64,000 nt of DNA, from NCBI RefSeq assembly GCF_003952165.1, contig NZ_RXFT01000018.1, forward strand, positions 1-64,000. Reading direction: 5' to 3'. The notes beneath the pieces are model-generated. The model searched no databases. It saw only the letters and a list, made by a program, of their open reading frames with translations, and was not told where the DNA came from. Source of the DNA: Variovorax guangxiensis. GTDB taxonomy: Bacteria; Pseudomonadota; Gammaproteobacteria; Burkholderiales; Burkholderiaceae_C. The position numbers were made by a program, and so were the translations under genes. Every line of letters starts with the position of its first letter. Positions within the stretch are counted from its first letter, which is position 1. Below are positions 26,032 through 35,027 of this stretch, in pieces.

Positions 26032-26255
26032 GGTGGCTGCAATTGCCCGAAGTAGACGGGACCATCACATATTCCTTGTGTGAGTATGGAGGTCCGGGCA
26101 TCTTGGTGCTCGATTGCATGCCGTTCCATTACGGCCTATTACAGACTCTCGAGAAAACGGCCGACTTCTGACGATGTCGCTGGAGGCCGGCGGGAGTGTT
26201 CAGTGCTTGCTACAGGCACGCCCCGTTTTCGAAGAAGCCTCTGGGAGAGCTCAGT

Positions 26256-26783
26256 TCATCCGGCGCCACGCCGCGAGCCGGTCGCGCGCGGCGTGCCCGG
26301 CAGCAGGTGGTCCAACGGCAGCGCTGTTTCAGACTTGATCTCGCGCAGCACGATGCTCGAGCGCACGTGCGTCACGCCCGGCAGGCTGAACAGCACCTCG
26401 TGCAGGAAGCGCTCGTAGTGCTTCATGTCGGGCACGGTCACGTTGAGGATGTAGTCGGCCGGCCCGGTGGCCGACACGCAGCGGATGATCTGCGGGCTCG
26501 CGGCCACGGCTTCCTCGAAGCGCTGCACCATCGTCTCGCTGTGACGGTCGAGGTTCACCTCGGCGACGGCCGAGACGTGCAGGCCCACGAGCTCGGGGTC
26601 GACCAGCGTGGTGTAGCCGCGGATGACGCCGGCGGCTTCCATGTCCTTGATGCGCTTCCAGCAGGGCGTGGGCGAGAGGCCGACGGCCTCGGAGATCTGC
26701 TGCACGGTCTGGCGGCCGTCGTGCTGCAGCGCGGAGAGGATCTTGAGGCAGTGCTCGTCGAGGGAAACGGTGCCGGCATTCAT
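26256..26783 (-). CDS. Lrp/AsnC-family regulator
   Basis: A 175-residue Lrp/AsnC regulator with an N-terminal HTH (TVQQISEAVGLSPTPCWKRI) and a C-terminal RAM ligand-binding domain (LHVSAVAEVNLDRHSE, GPADYILNVTVPD, PGVTHVRSSIVLREIKS). Members sense amino acids and act as dimers or octamers. The amino acid-binding specificity cannot be read here, and no amino acid genes are adjacent. It is followed on the same strand by the 26031 gene after a 224-base gap with no other gene in it. Confidence 0.9.
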   Translation of the reverse strand: MNAGTVSLDEHCLKILSALQHDGRQTVQQISEAVGLSPTPCWKRIKDMEAAGVIRGYTTLVDPELVGLHVSAVAEVNLDRHSETMVQRFEEAVAASPQIIRCVSATGPADYILNVTVPDMKHYERFLHEVLFSLPGVTHVRSSIVLREIKSETALPLDHLLPGTPRATGSRRGAG

Positions 26784-26884
26784 CGCGGAGGTCGCGTGTA
26801 GTGATGGGGTTTGGAGGGAGCCGAGTGCCGACCCCGTCCGTCGTCGCGATTCTCCCCGATCGATGCGTCAGGGCAATGCAGCGC

Positions 26885-27673
26885 CTATGCGTCGGCGGCG
26901 CGCGCGAATTCCAGTGGCAGGTCCTTGAACTGCTTCTTCAGCGAGGCCTCGGGCGAGCCGCCGACCACGATGCGCGCGAAGGCGTCGAGCGGGCTGAAGA
27001 AGGCCGGCCGCAGCGTGCCGAGCTTGCTTTCGTCGACGATCAGGAAGCTCTGCGACGCGCTGCGGATTGCCGCCTGCTTCACCGGCACCTCGTGAAAGTT
27101 GGAGCAGCTCGCGCCGCGCTCCAGGTCGATGCCGCCCGCCGAGATGAAGGCCTTGTTCACGCCCAGCCTGGCGAGGTACTGCAGGCCCTCGTCCGAGAAG
27201 AAGGTGGCCGAGGAGGGGTGGTAGAGCCCGCCCAGCAGCATCAGCTGCGTGTTCGGGCGGCGGCTCAGCACCTGCGCGATGTTCGTGGAGTAACACACTA
27301 CGCTCAGCGGCATCTCGGGCGGCAGCGCCTCGGCGAAATGGACCATGGTGGTGCCGCAGTCGATGAAGAGGCTGTCGTGCGGCTGCACGAGCCCGGCGGC
27401 GCGTTCGCAGGCCAGGCGCTTGTTGGCCGCATGCTGGTCGCTGGCCTCGTCGAGCGAGTAGCGCTCGGCGCCCGGCAGCGTGGTCGCGAGCACGTAGCCG
27501 CCGAGGGCGGAGAGGGGAGATTCCGCCGATGCCAGGTCGCGGCGGATGGTCATTTCCGTCACATCGAGTTGCTGCGCCGCCTGCTTGATCGGCAGCGGGC
27601 CGCCGGCCTCGACGAGTTCCTGCATCCTGGCCAGGCGCACGGCCCGGGCCTCGGCTCCGGCGGTTCTTCTCAT
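26885..27673 (-). CDS. deoR: DeoR-family repressor of the deoxyribose/ribose locus
   Basis: A 262-residue DeoR-type repressor. The HTH (PIKQAAQQLDVTEMTIRRDLAS) is followed by a sugar-phosphate-sensing domain with the typical DSLFIDCGTTMVHFAEAL and NKAFISAGGIDLERG. It is divergent from deoC, with inverted repeats between the two genes, so it most likely represses deoC and the aldehyde dehydrogenase gene until deoxyribose-5-phosphate or a related sugar phosphate accumulates. The start is the ATG at 27673. Confidence 0.87.
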   Translation of the reverse strand: MRRTAGAEARAVRLARMQELVEAGGPLPIKQAAQQLDVTEMTIRRDLASAESPLSALGGYVLATTLPGAERYSLDEASDQHAANKRLACERAAGLVQPHDSLFIDCGTTMVHFAEALPPEMPLSVVCYSTNIAQVLSRRPNTQLMLLGGLYHPSSATFFSDEGLQYLARLGVNKAFISAGGIDLERGASCSNFHEVPVKQAAIRSASQSFLIVDESKLGTLRPAFFSPLDAFARIVVGGSPEASLKKQFKDLPLEFARAADA

Positions 27674-27724
27674 GTTCGTTTCCTCAGGTCCACGCTCTGG
27701 AGTATCGGGCATCGCATGTCGTTT

Positions 27725-27776
27725 CAATGTTGTTTGAAAAACATATTGCGCGTTTAAATGTTGTTGTAATAACATT
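27725..27776. promoter_or_regulatory. Repeated AATGTTGTT-type operator between deoR and deoC
   Basis: Two related sites lie 31 bases apart: CAATGTTGTTTG (27725-27736, with an imperfect inverted partner to 27748) and a better palindrome at 27757-27776 with arms AATGTT and AACATT. They are in the only non-coding gap between the divergent genes, so they are the natural binding sites for the DeoR protein. Confidence 0.5.
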
Positions 27777-27902
27777 TGTCCCAACACGAACACCAAGGCC
27801 ATCGCCATGCAATGCGATGCGATGAGGCCCGGAGACAAAAGACATGTACCCAGCCGTCCCGCCGCAGTCGCGGCCCTTGCGCGCCACGGCGCTCGCCCAT
27901 CC

Positions 27903-28961
27903 ATGACTTCCACTTCCCTCGTTCGCCCCAGCGGCGCGGTGCGCTCGCGCCCGGCTTCGCCTGCGGCCGCGCCCCAGGCGCCCGCCGGGACGCCGGCGCA
28001 GACCCACCCCGCTGCCGCGCGCAACACCGCCCAGCCCTTCGACCTCGGCTGGATCGACGGCATCCGCTTCAACCTCTCTGCCGCCGAGCGCCGCGTGGCC
28101 ACGCTGCCCGGCCGCCGCTCGGTCAAGAAGGACGCACAGGCCGGCTGGCTGCTCAAGGCCATCACCTGCATCGACCTCACCACGCTCAGCGGCGACGACA
28201 CCGCCGAGCGCGTGAAGCGGCTCTGCGCCAAGGCCGTGACGCCGGTTCGCCCCGACCTGCTGGCCGCACTCGGGTTTGCCGACCGCAAGCTGCACACGGG
28301 TGCTGTGTGCGTCTATCACCGCTTCGTCTCCACGGCGGTCGAGGCGCTGGCAGGCAGCGGCATTCCGGTGGCGGCGGTATCCACGGGCTTTCCGGCGGGG
28401 CTGATCCCGCACGAGCTCAAGCTCAAGGAGATCGAGGCCTCGGTACGCGACGGCGCTTCGGAGATCGACATCGTCATCACCCGCGAGCACGTGCTCGCCG
28501 GCCAGTGGAAGAAGCTCTACGACGAGATGCTCGACTTCCGCCGCGCGGCGGGCGATGCGCACGTGAAGGCGATCCTCGCCACCGGCGAGCTCAAGACGCT
28601 GCGCAACGTCGCGAAGGCGTCGATGGTCTGCATGATGGCCGGCGCCGATTTCATCAAGACCTCCACCGGCAAGGAAGGCGTGAACGCCACGCCGCTGGTC
28701 ACGCTCGCGATGCTGCGGATGATCCGCCAGTACGAGGCCCGCACCGGTCTGCGCGTGGGCTACAAGCCCGCGGGCGGCGTCTCCACCGCGAAGACGGCGC
28801 TCGACTACCAGGTGCTCATGAAGGAGGAGCTGGGCCGCGACTGGCTCGAGCCCGACCTGTTCCGCATCGGCGCCTCCACGCTGCTGGCCGACATCGAGCG
28901 CCAGCTGGAGCACCACGTCACCGGCCGCTACTCGGCCTACAACCGCCACCCGATCGGATGA
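27903..28961 (+). CDS. deoC: Deoxyribose-phosphate aldolase
   Basis: A 352-residue DERA enzyme, which splits 2-deoxyribose-5-phosphate to glyceraldehyde-3-phosphate and acetaldehyde. The Schiff-base lysine is Lys252 in DFIKTSTGK, the second essential lysine is in GYKPAGGV (Lys288), and the general-base region is EIDIVI (188-193). The first 45 residues are a Pro/Ala-rich extension not needed for the fold. The ATG at 27903 is a reasonable start; an upstream in-frame ATG at 27807 would add 32 residues. The stop overlaps the start of the aldehyde dehydrogenase gene (ATGA), linking it to removal of the acetaldehyde. Confidence 0.92.
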   Translation: MTSTSLVRPSGAVRSRPASPAAAPQAPAGTPAQTHPAAARNTAQPFDLGWIDGIRFNLSAAERRVATLPGRRSVKKDAQAGWLLKAITCIDLTTLSGDDTAERVKRLCAKAVTPVRPDLLAALGFADRKLHTGAVCVYHRFVSTAVEALAGSGIPVAAVSTGFPAGLIPHELKLKEIEASVRDGASEIDIVITREHVLAGQWKKLYDEMLDFRRAAGDAHVKAILATGELKTLRNVAKASMVCMMAGADFIKTSTGKEGVNATPLVTLAMLRMIRQYEARTGLRVGYKPAGGVSTAKTALDYQVLMKEELGRDWLEPDLFRIGASTLLADIERQLEHHVTGRYSAYNRHPIG

Positions 28962-31387
28962 GCCCGATGAGCAGCAGCAACAACAACAACGTCGCACGTT
29001 ATTTCGACACCATGGACTACGGCCCCGCGCCCGAGAGCGACACCGACGCGCGCGAATGGCTCGCGCGCCATGCCGAAGGCTTCGGCCACTTCATCGACGG
29101 ACGCTTCACGCTCGCTGCCGAGGGCGCGCATTTCGACACGGCCGAGCCGGCCACCGGCCAGCGCCTCGCGCGCATCGCGCAAGGTTCGGCGAAGGACGTG
29201 GATGCCGCGGTGGCGGCCGCGCGCGCAGCGCAGCCGGGCTGGTTCGCGCTCGGCGGCCATGGCCGTGCGCGGCATCTGTATGCGCTCGCCCGCATGGTGC
29301 AGCGCCATGCGCGCCTGCTCGCGGTGGTCGAGGCACTCGACAACGGCAAGCCGATCCGCGAGACGCGCGACCTCGACGTGCCGCTGGCCGCGCGCCACTT
29401 CTATCACCATGCCGGCTGGGCGCAGCTGCAGGAGCGCGAGTTCGCCGACCAGGTGCCGCTGGGCGTGGTCGGCCAGATCATTCCGTGGAACTTCCCGCTG
29501 CTGATGCTCGCGTGGAAGATCGCACCCGCGCTCGCGCTGGGCAACACCGTGGTGCTGAAGCCCGCCGAGTTCACGCCGCTGAGCGCCTTGCTCTTCGCCG
29601 AGCTCGCGGCGCAGGCGGGCCTGCCGCGCGGCGTGCTCAACGTGGTGACGGGCGACGGCGCCACCGGCGCTGCACTGGTCGCGCACGAGGGTGTGGACAA
29701 GATCGCTTTCACCGGCTCGACGGAAGTGGGGCGGCTGATTCGCACCGCCACGGCGGGCACGGGCAAGTCGCTCACGCTGGAGCTGGGCGGCAAGTCGCCC
29801 TTCATCGTTTTCGACGACGCGGACATCGACGCCGCTGTCGAAGGCGTGGTCGACGCGATCTGGTTCAACCAGGGCCAGGTGTGCTGCGCCGGTTCGCGGC
29901 TGCTGCTGCAGGAAGGCATCGCCGACGACTTCATCGCGCGGCTCAAGCGCCGCATGCAGACCCTGCGCGTGGGCTCGCCACTGGACAAGGCGATCGACAT
30001 GGGCAGCCTGATCGACTCCACGCAGCTCGAGCGCGTGCGCTCGCTGGTGGCCACCGGCGTGCGCGAGGGCGCAAGCTGCTACCAGGCGCCGGGCGCGCTG
30101 CCGCCGGGCGGCAGCTTCTTTCCGCCGACGCTGCTGACGGGCGTGCAGCCGGCATCCACCGTCGCGACCGAGGAGATCTTCGGCCCCGTGCTGGTGACCA
30201 TGACCTTCCGCACGCCAGACGAAGCCGTCGCGCTTGCCAACAACACGCGCTACGGCCTCGCGGCCAGCGTGTGGAGCGAGACCATCGGCCTCGCGCTGGG
30301 CATCGCGCCGCAGCTGCAGGCAGGCGTGGTGTGGGTCAACGCGACCAACCTGTTCGACGCTGGCGTGGGCTTCGGGGGCTACCGCGAATCGGGCTACGGC
30401 CGCGAGGGCGGGCGAGAGGGCTGCTACGAATACCTGAAGCCGCGCGCGTGGGCGCAGCGCAAGCCGCGCGCCGATGACGTGGCCGTCGTCGCAGCGAACG
30501 AAGCAGCGGATGCCAGGAACGAAACTCCGCTCGCATTGCCCGCCATCGACCGCACCGCCAAGCTCTTCATCGGCGGCAAGCAGGTGCGGCCCGATGGCGA
30601 ACTCTCCAGCAGCATCTTCGCCGCCAACGGGCAGCGTGCCGGCGAGGTGGGCGCGGGCAACCGCAAGGACATCCGCAACGCGGTCGCCGCCGCGCGCTCG
30701 GCCGCGGGCTGGTCGAGCGCGACGCCGCATCGCCGCGCACAGGCGCTTTACTACCTCGCGGAGAACCTCTCGGCGCGCGCAGGCGAGTTCGCCGTGCGCA
30801 TCGCGAGCCTCACCGGCGTTGCGGCGAAGGCCGCGCAGGCCGAGGTCGATGCATCGGTGAGCCGCCTCTTCGCCTACGGGGCCTGGGCCGACAAGTACGA
30901 GGGCACGGTGCATGTGCCGCCGCTGCGCGGCGTAGCGCTGGCCACGGTCGAGGCGATCGGCGTGGTGGGTGTGGTCTGCCCCGACGAGGCGCCGCTGCTG
31001 TCCTTCGTGAGCCTGCTGGCGCCGAACCTCGCCATGGGCAACCGCACGGTCATCGTGCCGGGCGAGAAGCACGCGCTGGTCGCCACCGACTTCTACCAGG
31101 TGCTCGAAACCTCCGACCTGCCGGGCGGCGTCGTCAACATCGTGACGGGCCCGGCCGCGGGCCTCGTGCGCACGCTGGCGGAGCACGACGACGTCGACGC
31201 GCTCTGGGTCTTCAGCGCGAAGGAACTGTCGCGCGATGCCGAGCGCCTGTCTGTCGGCAACCTCAAGCGCACGCTGGTCGACCACGGCCTGGCCACCGAC
31301 TGGCACGACCTCGCATCGGGCGAAGGCCCGGTGTTCCTGCGGCACGCCACGCAGGTCAAGAACATCTGGATTCCCTATGGCGAATGA
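28958..31387 (+). CDS. Double-domain aldehyde dehydrogenase
   Basis: An 809-residue protein of two aldehyde dehydrogenase halves. The first (to about residue 500) is complete: IIPWNFPLLMLAWKI, GFTGSTEVG-like FTGSTEVGRLI, LELGGKSPFIVFDDAD and catalytic Cys309 in NQGQVCCAGSR. The second (from about 520, KLFIGGKQVRP) has the NAD-binding part only, without the glutamate and cysteine motifs, and ends early. It is translationally coupled to deoC, so acetaldehyde or glyceraldehyde from deoxyribose breakdown is the likely substrate. Such double ALDHs are known next to deoC in proteobacteria; the second half may serve oligomerisation. Confidence 0.85.
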   Translation: MSPMSSSNNNNVARYFDTMDYGPAPESDTDAREWLARHAEGFGHFIDGRFTLAAEGAHFDTAEPATGQRLARIAQGSAKDVDAAVAAARAAQPGWFALGGHGRARHLYALARMVQRHARLLAVVEALDNGKPIRETRDLDVPLAARHFYHHAGWAQLQEREFADQVPLGVVGQIIPWNFPLLMLAWKIAPALALGNTVVLKPAEFTPLSALLFAELAAQAGLPRGVLNVVTGDGATGAALVAHEGVDKIAFTGSTEVGRLIRTATAGTGKSLTLELGGKSPFIVFDDADIDAAVEGVVDAIWFNQGQVCCAGSRLLLQEGIADDFIARLKRRMQTLRVGSPLDKAIDMGSLIDSTQLERVRSLVATGVREGASCYQAPGALPPGGSFFPPTLLTGVQPASTVATEEIFGPVLVTMTFRTPDEAVALANNTRYGLAASVWSETIGLALGIAPQLQAGVVWVNATNLFDAGVGFGGYRESGYGREGGREGCYEYLKPRAWAQRKPRADDVAVVAANEAADARNETPLALPAIDRTAKLFIGGKQVRPDGELSSSIFAANGQRAGEVGAGNRKDIRNAVAAARSAAGWSSATPHRRAQALYYLAENLSARAGEFAVRIASLTGVAAKAAQAEVDASVSRLFAYGAWADKYEGTVHVPPLRGVALATVEAIGVVGVVCPDEAPLLSFVSLLAPNLAMGNRTVIVPGEKHALVATDFYQVLETSDLPGGVVNIVTGPAAGLVRTLAEHDDVDALWVFSAKELSRDAERLSVGNLKRTLVDHGLATDWHDLASGEGPVFLRHATQVKNIWIPYGE

Positions 31388-31436
31388 ACGGGCAGCCATC
31401 GTTCCTGTTATCGAAACCAAGGGAAATCCCCGAGAA

Positions 31437-31460
31437 GCAAACGTTTGCGCAAACGTTTTC
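31437..31460. promoter_or_regulatory. Two adjacent LacI-type operator boxes
   Basis: GCAAACGTTTGC (31437-31448, a perfect palindrome) is followed directly by GCAAACGTTTTC (31449-31460). Both have the central CG and AAACGTTT core typical of LacI/PurR/RbsR operators. They lie about 50 bases upstream of the mutarotase gene. No LacI-family gene is in the window. Confidence 0.7.
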
Positions 31461-31508
31461 TTTATCTAAGATCGCAGCCGCGAAAGCCATACCAATTCAG
31501 GAGACCGA

Positions 31509-31961
31509 ATGCTGAAGTCCATCCATCCGCTGCTCAACGCAGACGTGCTCTACGCCTTGCGCGCGATGGGCCACGGCGACGAGCTGGTGCTGTGCGACGC
31601 CAATTTCCCGGCCGACTCGGTCGCCCGCCAGACCTCGCTGGGCCGGCTGCTGCGCATCGACGGCGTGGGCACCACCGAGGCGGCGCGCGCCATTCTTTCG
31701 GTGCTGCCGCTGGACAACGCGGTGGAAGATCCGGCGAGGCGCATGGAGATCATGGGGGCGCCCAATGAGATCCCGCCCGTGCAGCAGGAGATGCAGCGCG
31801 AGATCGACGCGGCCGAAGGGCGCCCGCGTCCGATGGGCTCCATCGAGCGCTTCGCCTTCTATGAAGCCGCGCGCCGCGCCTACTGCGTGATCGCCACCGG
31901 GGAGCGCCGCTTCTACGGCTGCTTCGTGTTCAAGAAGGGCGTGATCGCCCCCGAGGCCTGA
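31509..31961 (+). CDS. RbsD/FucU-family sugar mutarotase
   Basis: A 150-residue member of the RbsD/FucU family, which interconverts ring or anomeric forms of ribose or fucose before phosphorylation. The N-terminal LKSIHPLLNADVLYALRAMGHGDELVLCDANFP carries the conserved His and Asp (quoted as two parts: residues 2-18 and 19-34), and the end is RRFYGCFVFKKGVI. FucU-type length and ending favour that subgroup over RbsD. AGGAG precedes the ATG. It starts the transport/kinase part of the locus, 5 bases before the sugar kinase gene. Confidence 0.87.
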   Translation: MLKSIHPLLNADVLYALRAMGHGDELVLCDANFPADSVARQTSLGRLLRIDGVGTTEAARAILSVLPLDNAVEDPARRMEIMGAPNEIPPVQQEMQREIDAAEGRPRPMGSIERFAFYEAARRAYCVIATGERRFYGCFVFKKGVIAPEA

Positions 31962-31966
31962 TCGCG

Positions 31967-32917
31967 ATGAGCACGGCTTCTTCGCACCAGCAGCGCGGCG
32001 TCGCCGTGCTCGGCATCTTCGTGGCCGACCTCGCCTTCCGTGCGGCCGACCTTCCGGGCGTGGGCCAGACCATCGCCGGTTCCGGCTTCGCCATGGGCCC
32101 CGGCGGCAAGGGCTCGAACCAGTCGGTGGCGGCGGCGCGCGCCGGCGCGCAGGTGACCTTCATCTCCAAGCTCGGGCAGGACGCCTTCGGCGCCAATGCG
32201 CTCGCACTCTGGGCCGAGGAGGGCATCACGCCGCGCGTGCCGCAGGTGACGACGCAGCCGACCGGCGCGGCCTTCATCTACGTGCACGAGGTCACGGGCG
32301 ACAACGCCATCATCGTGGTGCCCGGCGCCGCGGCGCTCATCGACTCGGCGGACGTGGATGCGGCCGCCGACGCCATTCGCGGCGCGCGGGTGTTCGTCAC
32401 GCAGCTGGAGCAGCCCGCCGGCGCCGCGCAGCGCGGTCTGGAGCTTGCGCGCGCTGCCGGCACGGTGACGGTGTTCAACCCCGCGCCCGCGCTGCCGTTC
32501 GACGATGCCGTGTACCCGCTGTGCGACTTCATCACGCCGAACGAGCACGAAGCCGCCGCGCTGAGCGGCATCGCCGTCGAGACCGTCGAGGATGCGCGCC
32601 GCGCGGGCGACTTCTTCCTCTCCAAGGGCGTGGGCTGCGCGCTCATCACGCTCGGCGACAAGGGCGCGCTGCTGCATAGCGCGAGCGAGTCGGTGCACCT
32701 GCCCGTGTTCCATGCCGGCGCGGTGAAGGAAACGGCCGGCGCTGGCGATGCCTTCAACGGCGGCTTCGCTGCCGCACTGGCCGAGGGCGCGTCTCCGCTG
32801 GAAGCCGCTCGCTTCGGCTCGGCCGTGGCAGCCATCTCGGTCACGCGCGCCGGCACCGCGCCTTCGATGCCCACGCGTGCCGAGGTCGATGCGCTGCTGG
32901 GCCGGGCCGCAGCCTGA
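31967..32917 (+). CDS. rbsK: PfkB-family sugar kinase, ribokinase-like
   Basis: A 316-residue ribokinase-type enzyme. The N-terminal sugar-binding motif is GPGGKGSNQSVAAARAGA and the C-terminal PfkB signature is ETAGAGDAFNGGF with the catalytic aspartate in GAGD. It should phosphorylate the sugar imported by the downstream ABC transporter. With deoC in the same locus the substrate could be deoxyribose as well as ribose; no separate deoxyribokinase is visible. The gene follows the mutarotase by 5 bases and precedes a permease gene by 26. Confidence 0.87.
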   Translation: MSTASSHQQRGVAVLGIFVADLAFRAADLPGVGQTIAGSGFAMGPGGKGSNQSVAAARAGAQVTFISKLGQDAFGANALALWAEEGITPRVPQVTTQPTGAAFIYVHEVTGDNAIIVVPGAAALIDSADVDAAADAIRGARVFVTQLEQPAGAAQRGLELARAAGTVTVFNPAPALPFDDAVYPLCDFITPNEHEAAALSGIAVETVEDARRAGDFFLSKGVGCALITLGDKGALLHSASESVHLPVFHAGAVKETAGAGDAFNGGFAAALAEGASPLEAARFGSAVAAISVTRAGTAPSMPTRAEVDALLGRAAA

Positions 32918-32943
32918 GAACGCGAGCCGCAAAGGAGCCTTCC

Positions 32944-33996
32944 GTGAAATTCAGGTTTTCAGACCGCGAGCTCAACTTCCTGGTCGGCATCAACGTCGCG
33001 ATCCTCGTGGTCGCCACGGTGCTGTCGAAGGGCGACTTCCTCGACGTCTACAACTTCCAGTCGATGGGCGGCCAGCTGCCCGAACTCGGCCTGCTGGCCA
33101 TGGGCGTGGCGCTGTCCATGATCTCCGGCAACGGTGGCATCGACCTCTCGGGCGTGGCGCTGGCCAATCTCTCGGGTGTGGTGGCGGCCACGCTGGCGCC
33201 GATGCTGGTCGATGCCGATGCTGCGCCGTGGGCCTATACCGGAGCCTTTGCCGCGGTCGCGCTCGCGACGGGGCTGGTAGGCGGGCTGCTCAACGGCGTG
33301 CTGATTGCGCGCGCCGGCCTCACGCCCATTCTCTGCACGCTGGGCACGCAATTGCTCTACACCGGCCTGGCCGTGGTGCTCACGGGCGGTTCCAGCCTGC
33401 GCGTGGGCAATGCGGAGCCGCTTTCGGCCATCGGCAACGAGAACGTGCTGGGCGTGCCGATTCCGTTCGCGATCTTCGTCGCGATGCTGCTGGCCGTGGG
33501 CTGGCTGCTCAAGCAGAGCCCGTTCGGCATCCGGCTCTTCCTGCTGGGCACCAACGCCAAGGCGGCGCGCTACGCGGGCATTCCGCAGGGCCGCATGCTG
33601 ATCGCCACCTACGCGCTGTGCGGCGTGCTGGCGGCGGTGGCGGGCGTGATCATCGCGGGCCGCACGGCCAGCGTGAAGTCGGACTACGGCAACTCCTACC
33701 TGCTGATCGCCATCCTCATCACCGTGATGGCGGGCGTGCGGCCGCAGGGCGGCTACGGGCGCATGGTGTGTCTGTTCTTCTCGGCCGTCGCGCTGCAGCT
33801 GCTGTCGAGCACCTTCAACCTGCTGGGCATTTCCAACTTCTTCCGCGACTGCGCCTGGGGCCTGCTGCTGCTGTTCTTCCTGGCATCGGCGCGCTTCAGC
33901 CTGGCCGACCTGCGCAGCTTCATCTCCGTTTCGCGCACCAGCGCACCGCCGCATCAGCCCCCTCCTGGCGCGACGCAGAGAACCACCGAGGGCTAG
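32944..33996 (+). CDS. Sugar ABC transporter permease (RbsC-like) 1
   Basis: A 350-residue inner-membrane permease of the RbsC/branched-chain type with about ten hydrophobic segments. LLAMGVALSMISGNGGIDLSG carries the conserved sugar-permease motif, and TLGTQLLYTGLAVVLTGG and GTNAKAARYAGIP follow. The start is GTG with AAAGGAG upstream. The C-terminal tail is Pro-rich and soluble. It pairs with the second permease at 36608-37660 to form a heterodimeric channel, as in AI-2 (LsrC/LsrD) and rhamnose importers. Confidence 0.9.
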   Translation: MKFRFSDRELNFLVGINVAILVVATVLSKGDFLDVYNFQSMGGQLPELGLLAMGVALSMISGNGGIDLSGVALANLSGVVAATLAPMLVDADAAPWAYTGAFAAVALATGLVGGLLNGVLIARAGLTPILCTLGTQLLYTGLAVVLTGGSSLRVGNAEPLSAIGNENVLGVPIPFAIFVAMLLAVGWLLKQSPFGIRLFLLGTNAKAARYAGIPQGRMLIATYALCGVLAAVAGVIIAGRTASVKSDYGNSYLLIAILITVMAGVRPQGGYGRMVCLFFSAVALQLLSSTFNLLGISNFFRDCAWGLLLLFFLASARFSLADLRSFISVSRTSAPPHQPPPGATQRTTEG

Positions 33997-34009
33997 GAGA
34001 CAAACGAAC

Positions 34010-35014
34010 ATGCTGAAGAAAACCAAGATCGCCTGCACCGTGCTCGCACTGGGCACCGTCGCCTTCGCCTCGGCGCTGCATGCGCAGGGCAAGCCGCAGG
34101 ACATCGTCACCGTGGTGAAGATCACCGGCATCAGCTGGTTCAACCGCATGGAAGTGGGCGTGAAGGAGTTCGGCAGCAGCACGCCGGGCGTGGCCACGCG
34201 CCAGATCGGCCCGGCCCAGTCCGACGCCGCGCAGCAGCAGCGCCTGGTGGAAGACCTGGTGGCCAAGAAGGTCGACGCGATCGCGGTGGTGTCGATGGAC
34301 CCGCCCACGCTGGAGCCGGTGCTCAAGCGCGCGATGGAACGCGGCATCAAGGTCGTCACGCACGAGGCCGACAACCAGAAGAACACCATGGTCGACATCG
34401 AGGCCTTCGACAACACCGCCTACGGCGCGCGCATCAACGAGCGCCTTGCCGCCTGCATGGGCCAGCAGGGCAAGTGGACCTCGCTGGTCGGCTCGCTGGG
34501 CAGCCAGTCGCAGGTGCAGTGGGCCGACGGCGGCGCCGCCAACGCGAAGAAGTACCCCAAGATGCAGCTGGTCGACGCCAAGAACGAGTCGCTCAACGAC
34601 GCCGAGAAGGCCTACGGCAAGGCCAAGGAAATGCTGCGCAAGCACCCGGACCTGAAGGGCTTCCAGGGTTCGTCGTCGCTCGACGTGCTGGGCATCGGCC
34701 GCGCGGTGGAAGAAGCCGGCCTGGCGGGCAAGATCTGCGTCTTCGGCACCGGCCTGCCGAGCGAGGCGGCCAAGTTCCTCGAGTCGGGCGCGGTCGGCGG
34801 CATCGCCTTCTGGGACCCGAAGGACGCCGGCATCGTCATGAACAAGGCGGCCAAGATGCTGCTGGACGGCAAGACCATCACCGACGGCACCGACATGGGC
34901 GTGCCCGGCTACAACAAGGTCTCGGTGAAGAAGGGCCCGGGCGTGGGCATCATCGTCACGGGCCAGGCCTGGGTCGAGGTCGACAAGCAGAACTACAAGA
35001 AGTATTCGTTCTGA
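34010..35014 (+). CDS. Periplasmic sugar-binding protein
   Basis: A 334-residue type I periplasmic binding protein. The signal peptide ends at SALHAQ (about residue 26). VTVVKITGISWFNRMEVGV, QRLVEDLVAKKVDAIAVVSMDP and KVVTHEADNQ match the RhaS/LsrB-type sugar-binding cluster. It captures the sugar and delivers it to the two permeases. It lies 13 bases after permease 1 and 13 before the ATPase gene. The ligand is likely a pentose, deoxysugar or similar; sequence alone does not fix it. Confidence 0.91.
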   Translation: MLKKTKIACTVLALGTVAFASALHAQGKPQDIVTVVKITGISWFNRMEVGVKEFGSSTPGVATRQIGPAQSDAAQQQRLVEDLVAKKVDAIAVVSMDPPTLEPVLKRAMERGIKVVTHEADNQKNTMVDIEAFDNTAYGARINERLAACMGQQGKWTSLVGSLGSQSQVQWADGGAANAKKYPKMQLVDAKNESLNDAEKAYGKAKEMLRKHPDLKGFQGSSSLDVLGIGRAVEEAGLAGKICVFGTGLPSEAAKFLESGAVGGIAFWDPKDAGIVMNKAAKMLLDGKTITDGTDMGVPGYNKVSVKKGPGVGIIVTGQAWVEVDKQNYKKYSF

Positions 35015-35027
35015 CCGCCTTGCAGCC

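Noticed and set aside
26032-26255. Possible Hrp-type (PIP box) promoter before the effector-like pair
   Set aside because: I looked for paired TTCG boxes with the right spacing upstream of 26031 and found none.
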